Assembly: GCA_008933995.1 (NCBI GenBank) | Contig: WARS01002807.1 | Location: 806,001 to 870,000, forward strand | Reading direction: 5' to 3' | DNA: 64,000 bases | DNA from: Datnioides undecimradiatus | Lineage: Eukaryota > Chordata > Actinopteri > Lobotiformes > Datnioididae | In this document: positions 58,081 to 64,000 of the stretch, in pieces | Layout: each line of letters starts with the position of its first letter | Numbering within the stretch: position 1 is the stretch's first letter | Made by a program: the position numbers and the translations under genes | The notes under the pieces: model-generated | What the model was told of the DNA's origin: nothing | Databases searched by the model: none | What the model saw: only the letters and a program-made list of their open reading frames with translations

Positions 58081-61000
58081 GAAACATACACACTCTGAAC
58101 GTGATGAAAGAGGCGCTGTCGTGCTGAGACAGTGAAGCGTCTGAAATGAGCAAGTTAAGAAGGTGAATACCAGTCCGTTTCCCTCAGGACCGGGCTTTCT
58201 TCCTCCACCGATCCTCCTCGAGGCATTCCATGGCATTCTGCTTCTTTTCACGGCGGCCGCTGGCCTGTCGATCACCCTGACCTGAGAGAGGAGAATTCAA
58301 TTCAAGCTGGCGTCCATACTTCGCCTCCCCTCCGTCTCTCTACTCTACTCTCGCTCTCTCTCCCTCCTCTTTCCATTTCCCTCTCTATGGTCGGCATAGC
58401 AACAGGCGTCAGGCTCGTCAGAGAAGGCACTGTTGGTCTGTTTCTCTGGCTCCCTCCCTCCCCTGTGTCTCTCTAGTCTGCCTCCCTAACTCTGTATTTG
58501 CCAACAGTCGGTGCTGTCGACCAGTATTTCAACAGGTGTAAAATGTATTAAGGATTTCAGATGGTAAAATGAAGCAGTGGGGGTTTCACTCGAGGTTTTT
58601 AGCGTTGCACCACCAAACAGTTTGTCGGAAATTCAGGTATTGACAGCGTGTGCAATCAAGCAGTATGCTGGCTGAAGCAGCACATCGCTCCCCCTGATGG
58701 CCAGTATGAATTTTGTCTCACTGGTGTAACGCCGTTCAAGCATAATCCTCAGTGTTTCATCGCAAACCCCACCGGGTGGACTCGAAATCTTTTGCGTGGG
58801 AGGATATCGAGTTTAAACCTTAGACCTTTATCTACCCGCCTGCCTGTCCGTGAGCCCGGCCTCAGTGTTGAGACTCAGATGGTGACTAGTGACTTTGTAA
58901 AAAAACGACAAAAACAAAATGTTTAAAAAAAAAAAAGACAAAAAGAGGAAAAAAAAAAGTTGTTGTGTTAGCATGAGTGGCCTCCCTCATGTGCCGTGTG
59001 TGGTGTGCCATTGTGTGTGAAGATGTGTGTGCGTCCTCAGGTCGTTTGTCAGGTTTTAAAAGCACCCACCCCACCCTTGCCAGCACCCGCCCCGCACACT
59101 ACTCTGCTACAGTATTATGTAGCTCCCACCCGACCCCCCCGCCCCCTTCCCTCTCACTCTATCTCCCCCTCCTGTCTGATAAGAGGCCTGTGTTGTGAGG
59201 ACAGTTGGTATTAGTATTTTGCACTCTGCTCGCTGATCTTAATGCACTTACAAGCATGGCAGTCACACTCCAGTCCCACGCGGGCTGTTTCCCATCATCC
59301 ACTCCCAGTGTATCTGCTCAAGCTCAATGAAAGCACAGGTGGCACACACACACAAGCATAGAAACACACACACACTCATGTACAGGTCCACTCATTTCAA
59401 GCTTGCCAGCCCCTGCCCAGGCCAACTTCTCCTGGGTGGCAGCTGAAATCAAAGCGTTCATCCATCCTTGACTGTGGGAAGTAAAATGTGGAGCAGGGCG
59501 GAGCGAACTGGGCTGGAGTGCGACCGCCACGCTGGTGTGGGGAGTGACTGTGTCCTGTCAGCCTCTGGTTAGTGTTCTGTTCTAATCTGCTGGGCTCCTT
59601 TTGTGAACCTGTGGACGGTGCTTCTGTTCCGAGTGCCATGTGAGAAACAAAACGCTTCAGTAAAAAAAAAAAAGAAAAAAGAAAAAAAGGATGTTTTACT
59701 TAATATGTTATGTTAATTTACCTTTATATTTCCGTTTTGTTTGTTTGTTTTGTTATATCCAAGGGTTTAAAGTTCAAAGCTCATACTCTTTATGTGGGGA
59801 CCTGCCAACCTGCACTCCTTTTAAATGTGATAAAAGTCTTTCTGTTGGTCCAAACCATGTGTGCCAAATTGTATGTATATTCCTCTGTCAGTGCTTTGAA
59901 TATTAACAGTGCATATAAAAAAAAAAAAAATATGAAGAAAATTCCGTTTTTGGATGCATTTCCATCAACCTTGAAGAAAAAAAAAAAATTCTGAAAATGC
60001 AAAAGAGTCGTGTGACAGATTTGTATCCCAAAATGCTCATGGGTGCTGACAGAACTTTTGCTGCAGTTTACAAAAGGTTTAACACAATTTGTAGTTTTTG
60101 ATTGGTTGCAGTCTTGCTCAAGCGTAGGCCTGCACTGTGCCTGTCTCCTTGCACACAGCTTACCTCAATCCGAGGCGCCTCCCTCCATACTTATATCCTT
60201 TTCACTGTGTTTTACCAGCTCACACGTCATGTCGACCACAACGGGTTGATTCCTCTTAAGCGTTTACAACTATGACATTAGTGTCACAGTGAAAAGGAAC
60301 TGGACCGGGTGCATTTAAGATTCAAAACTCCACCAAAAAAAGACATAGATTCACAGAAATCTGCAAAATCCCTCCAAATCCAACTCTCCATGGTAGTCCT
60401 CTCTATGGATTTCTATTCCTTACGGTTTGTTTCCAAACGGCTTGTGTTGCAAGTGAGGGAGCAGATGTTTTCACACAGCTGTGCAGGGATGCCAATAGTG
60501 TAACACAGCTGCACAAAACCCCAGCTTATTGGCTGATCATAGCTCAGCTCTGGCCTGCCCCAGACACAACATTTCCGCTTTACAACTGATCTCAGTTCAC
60601 TCAAGGATGATTTGAGACGTTACTCCTTTCCTGTGCTGCATCCGCAGACCCTCTTGGCCGCTGCAACAATCGCAGTCCAGCAGCCGGCGAGCCAAAACGC
60701 CTCTCCATATCGCCCCCTTTCTCTCTTCATACACATTCATCGCAAATAAAACATTACTTTGACATCTGGAATTTGAAATTGCATGCATGCATCGGCATGT
60801 GGAAAACAGATTATAATCCTTTTTTTTTTCTTTCTTTCAACATTTTCCCCTTGCTTCGTTTGAGCTAAGATGCCTTTGAGATGAACTCAATCAGTTGGGC
60901 GGGTGGCCTGCTGCCTGAGAGCACTTCCACCACGGTGAAGCTGCAGTACATGTCATCTTGAAATGGTTTCCCAGTCATTCCAGACACTTATGCAAGAGTT

Positions 61001-62232
61001 CTTAGCGACTCAGAGATGCACAGGAGAAAAACGGTGTTTCAAAGTAAAAATAAACAACAAAAAAAAAAAATCTGAACATTTGCAGTTTTAGATTTGATAT
61101 GACTAATTAACACTCGTAGTTTTAGGTCTGGAACATGCACTAAGACAATGAGTGGAGTATTTCCAATAGCTTCTCTTCTGTCTGTCTTGTCTTGTACAGC
61201 CGAAGTCCCTCACAGACACCCCCTTTTTTAGCTTCGAGGTGAATTTCTTTCTGTTTTCTATGGTTTCTCAGGTCATTCCAAACAGCACTCCTCCTCATGT
61301 AAGAAACCACTTCATTTTGCATTTCGCTATCACACACAGCGTCATTCAGTTTCACTGTGTTTCACCGAGTTCACTGCACAAACTGTCGCACCAATCTCGC
61401 TTCACACATCCATGTTCAATGTAAGCTTTAGTATTTCCGAGTCAAAAGGAAAAGCTCTGTCGGTGGGTTATTTCCAAATTCAGCGCCGCTCCGTTCACTC
61501 ATCCACACCGAGAACCCAAACAACCACAACGGCCTGCAGCTTTTGTTTCCTTAGCATTCATTTTAAAGGTTTCGCAATGGGGTAACATCACAGAAACATT
61601 GCAGAGATGCTACAGAAGTACAACCTGGCTGGGCTTGTCATGTACAGTACTAGGATGCATGTGTAGTCGACCAGAAAATAAGGCATGTCTTTATGTACAG
61701 CTCACTTTCTCTTTCTACAATAGTTTAGTAGTCACGTAGTGGTGTGGTGTGAGGGAGGAGAACGCCCTTCCAGTCGTGTCGAGTTGCCAACTGAAGCCAA
61801 TCCACTGCCCCCTGTGCCACCTGACTCCCTGTCCTCACCTTCAGCATGGGCGCCGTCATGGCCAGCTGGTACATTCTTGATACACCTTTACCTATCTCTG
61901 GGAACGCTTCAGACACCCACTTCACACCCATCCCACTACACACCTCAGTTAGAACTCATTCACCACTGGTAATTTTCTACAAGGCATACCCGACAGGTTG
62001 TTTTCTCAGCTAGTTCTCCTCTACCCTGTCCTTCCTTGTGTTGTTTTTTTTTTTTTCCTGGTTGCAAACACTCTTCTCGTCTCGACTTTGTTTTTTAAAC
62101 CCTTTGAATTGATGCTGCTTCTGTGCTTGACTCTGGGTTTACTGCGTGGCGCCATGTTGTCCACATGGCTCCTAGAGCTTGTAACGCTTCAGTGTGTAAT
62201 GTTACCATATGCCTTACATGTTTTCCAGGACT

Positions 62233-62238
62233 AATAAA
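62233..62238 (+). terminator. vat1: candidate vat1 polyadenylation signal
   Basis: AATAAA followed about 25-40 nt later by a GT/T-rich element (TGTGCTTTTTT). This is the best-formed signal on the plus strand after the vat1 stop. Confidence 0.55.
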
Positions 62239-62254
62239 AAAAGCATAACAAAAC

Positions 62255-62751
62255 ATCAGGACATGTGCTTTTTTATTTCCATTGTAAAATTACGACACCG
62301 TGAATTTTCCTCCCCCGGTATTCTGAGCTTCCTTTACTAGATGATCCTTAAAACCACACAGGACGGTACAAAACATATATCTACACAGTATTGTGCACAC
62401 CATACATAAAAGTTTGTTTGTCTGAAAACTCAACTTGTGAGAAAATGTTGAGGAATGTTATTTGAAACCACGAGAGACAATGCTGATTGGTCATATTTGT
62501 ATATATTTACACAGAGTTACCATCCAGCTTAAAGAAAGCTCCAATAAGGCCGGCTGTAAGATTAAAATTGCTGCAATGAACTCCATTACCTTTCTATACA
62601 GTAACATGAATTTGACCAAGCACAGTGATATAACTCTATAATATATCATACTATATATCCTATATACAAATAGTGCATGGGGAGCTACCCACAAAACATA
62701 TTTTACAAATATAAAAATACATAAAAACTCCTTCACAGGTTGCTTTTACTC
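62255..62751 (-). other. predicted 3' UTR of the DTC-domain gene
   Basis: About 500 nt between the stop codon at 62752 and the minus-strand AATAAA. AT-rich, with no competing coding signal. Confidence 0.6.
62272..62277 (-). terminator. candidate polyadenylation signal of the DTC-domain gene
   Basis: AATAAA on the minus strand (TTTATT on plus), the only canonical hexamer between here and the stop codon at 62752. It lies 34 bp from the opposing vat1 signal. Confidence 0.6.
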
Positions 62752-62839
62752 TTAAGACTTGGCTGGTGGCTCGTTAATCCCATGGGAGGCCAAGACATCT
62801 GACAAGCGAGTCAAATAAGTGGAATCTGGATAACCGTTC
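62752..62839 (-). CDS. DTC-domain gene, last coding exon
   Basis: Completes a Gly codon, then encodes NGYPDSTYLTRLSDVL and ASHGINEPPAKS, with TAA at 62754-62752. The acceptor is TCTTTCTCAG|G. Confidence 0.9.
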
Positions 62840-63147
62840 CTGAGAAAGACAAAAAGAAGACCTTTCACCTCAGACACGTGGACAGGTACGGCCTTTCACT
62901 CTACAGCACCGTTTGACATCCCCGCTGGCCTCACTCACCCTGATTTGCCTCCATATATGCTGGTCTTGTGCGGGATGCAGTCCCAGGCGACCCTGCTGCC
63001 AGTCCCTTTTTCCACCACTGTGAAGGTGAGTCCCTGCCTGAAGGCTTTCTCCAGCCTGGGCAGTAGCTTTGTGGTCTTCTCACATTCAGGAAGATAAGCT
63101 TCAAACACAGCTCCTTGAAATGGTTTTCCTGGAGAGGGGTGACCCTC
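62752..63147 (-). CDS. Deltex C-terminal (DTC) domain protein, last two exons (5' part outside window)
   Basis: Joining 63147-62939 and 62839-62752 gives 98 C-terminal residues in one frame with GT-AG junctions. They read EGHPSPGKPFQGAVFEAYLP, a helix with LPRLEKAFRQGLTFTV, VAWDCIPHKTSIYGG and NGYPDSTYLTRLSDVLASHGI, ending PPAKS. This is the order of the DTC domain of Deltex E3 ligases: HPNPGKP, YLPD, LL..AF...LIFTVG, W..IHHKT and GYPD..YL...L...G. In the Deltex family this domain follows a RING and binds NAD+/ADP-ribose. The RING or any other upstream part is not visible in the remaining 850 bp, so it must lie beyond position 64000 if present. DTX3/DTX3L-like fish paralogues are the likeliest relatives; the exact orthologue is not determined. 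The first His of the usual HHKT is Pro here. Confidence 0.88.
62840..62938 (-). other. DTC-domain gene, last intron
   Basis: 99-bp intron with clean GT-AG ends, typical of compact fish genes. Confidence 0.88.
62939..63147 (-). CDS. DTC-domain gene, penultimate coding exon
   Basis: 69 codons plus two bases, EGHPSPGKP to IYGGKS. The acceptor is CTTCCCCTCTTATCAG|GAG, with a strong pyrimidine tract. The donor is GG|GTGAGT. It starts in phase 0. Confidence 0.88.
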
Positions 63148-64000
63148 CTGATAAGAGGGGAAGCAATCATCATAAAGTCGGAAACAAAGTAGCAAAAAAC
63201 TGCACAGATGATCAGAATTTGGAGTCAGCAGTCTGTTTTTAGATGACACTGGACAGTAAACAAACTGCTGCATGGTCGATCGCAAAAGCTGCATAAATAA
63301 CTTGCAACAATAACTTCCTACGCAACACAACAATGCTGTAGGAGTCAACCACAGCACGAAGAACAGTACCTTGATATCAGAGCTAGTATAATGAATGCCT
63401 TACACAGAATTGTACCATTACCTGTGAAGGGATATCTAGTAAAACATAAAAAGCATATTGATGTATTGTAAATACACGAAACTGGTGCACAATAACCACA
63501 AACTGTATGTAGCAGTGAACACAGCTTCCGGGTCTAAAAACTAAGTCCGAGCGGAATCGCATTAAAACTGCTTTTCTGTCTAATGGCCATCAGGGTTCCA
63601 ATTCTATGTTAGCCTATGAGAAAATGACCCTACTCCTCATGTGATTGATTACCGCAGTAAATGTTTTCCTAATGATTTTATGGTCTCAATCTCCAGTTTT
63701 GCGTCTTCTTCAATTCGGCATGATGTTCGTAATGTAAACGATGGTCTCACTGAAAATAAAATGGATGAAATCTAATAGGAATAGATAAAGCATGGTATGC
63801 TTTAGGACTTCACTGCTGGATAGTATTGCCTACCCATGGCAGGTCCATCCTGTCAACCAAACATGGTCACTTTTGGCTCCTAAAGTCTAAAAACGCCAAA
63901 TTTAAGGCTTCAAAAAACCAACTGTCTTTGGCTTATGTCATTTGATGTCTCTTCCAGGATCAAAGTTTTCAAAACACTCTGTGAAAGACCATCTATCAGA
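63148..64000 (-). other. DTC-domain gene intron or upstream sequence, to window edge
   Basis: No minus-strand exon is recognised between the penultimate exon and the window end. About half is occupied by an interspersed-repeat-like sequence. The preceding exon of the gene is presumably outside the window. Confidence 0.6.
63540..63930. mobile_element. dispersed repeat resembling a common percomorph non-coding element
   Basis: Segments such as CTATGAGAAAATGACCCTAC, TTTATGGTCTCAATC, TTCTTCAATTCGGCATGATG and AAAGCATGGTATGCTTTAGG occur in the order I recall for an abundant non-autonomous repeat of percomorph fish genomes. It is diverged and without coding capacity. The recall has not been checked against a repeat library. 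Confidence 0.5.

Larger units (their letters stand above)
56881..62255 (+). other. vat1: predicted long vat1 3' UTR
   Basis: No plus-strand coding exon is recognised between the vat1 stop and the strong polyA signal at 62233. The stretch is therefore best read as a 5.4-kb 3' UTR, possibly with shorter alternative ends (AATAAA near 60745-60750). It contains a CA microsatellite (58061-58080), CT-rich sequence (58326-58460) and several A-tracts of 10-14 bases. The extent is inferred; part could be intergenic if an earlier site dominates. Confidence 0.45.

Noticed and set aside
58688-58702. CTCF-like CTCCCCCTGATGGCC in the vat1 3' UTR
   Set aside because: Three deviations from the core; common by chance in fish DNA.
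1-64000. tRNA, rRNA, CRISPR, viral or bacterial operon structure
   Set aside because: None seen. Genes are intron-split vertebrate genes, and direct repeats are simple-sequence microsatellites.

Overview
The window looks like chromosomal DNA from a ray-finned fish, probably a percomorph. Both complete genes are vertebrate-specific and intron-split with GT-AG junctions. Dinucleotide microsatellites are frequent, and at least two dispersed sequences resemble repeats common in teleost genomes. No bacterial, organellar or viral genes, tRNAs, rRNAs or CRISPR arrays are visible. The species cannot be fixed from the sequence alone.

Layout from left to right. Positions 1-3240 are noncoding flank with microsatellites. 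Positions 4041-27085 hold a complete rnd2 gene on the minus strand: five coding exons, 234 residues, an atypical Rho GTPase, with one very large intron of 17.7 kb. Positions 27086-33545 are a 6.5-kb spacer between divergent genes. It carries a strong CTCF-like motif, repeat relics, a LINE reverse-transcriptase fragment and the two presumed promoters. Positions 33546-56880 hold a complete vat1 gene on the plus strand: six coding exons, 469 residues, a zeta-crystallin-like oxidoreductase homologue of synaptic vesicle protein VAT-1, with an unusual Lys/Glu/Asp-rich C-terminal tail. Positions 56881 to about 62255 are probably a long vat1 3' UTR rich in A-tracts. Positions 62752-63147, minus strand, hold the last two coding exons of a Deltex C-terminal (DTC) domain protein that continues past the right edge. 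An interspersed repeat lies in its intron.

The divergent RND2-VAT1 pair is also found in mammals (human 17q21 near BRCA1), so this is a conserved vertebrate neighbourhood. The exon counts I reconstructed (5 and 6) match the mammalian genes as I know them. The DTC gene is convergent with vat1, and the two polyadenylation signals are only about 40 bp apart. The genes do not form a pathway: Rnd2 acts on actin and neurite/migration control, VAT-1 on vesicle/mitochondrial membranes, and DTC proteins in ubiquitin/ADP-ribose biology. What links them is shared regulatory space. I found no convincing novel protein system. The points most worth checking are the candidate insulator, the vat1 tail, the convergent 3' ends, the DTC signature change and a TATA-ATG-donor arrangement in the spacer.
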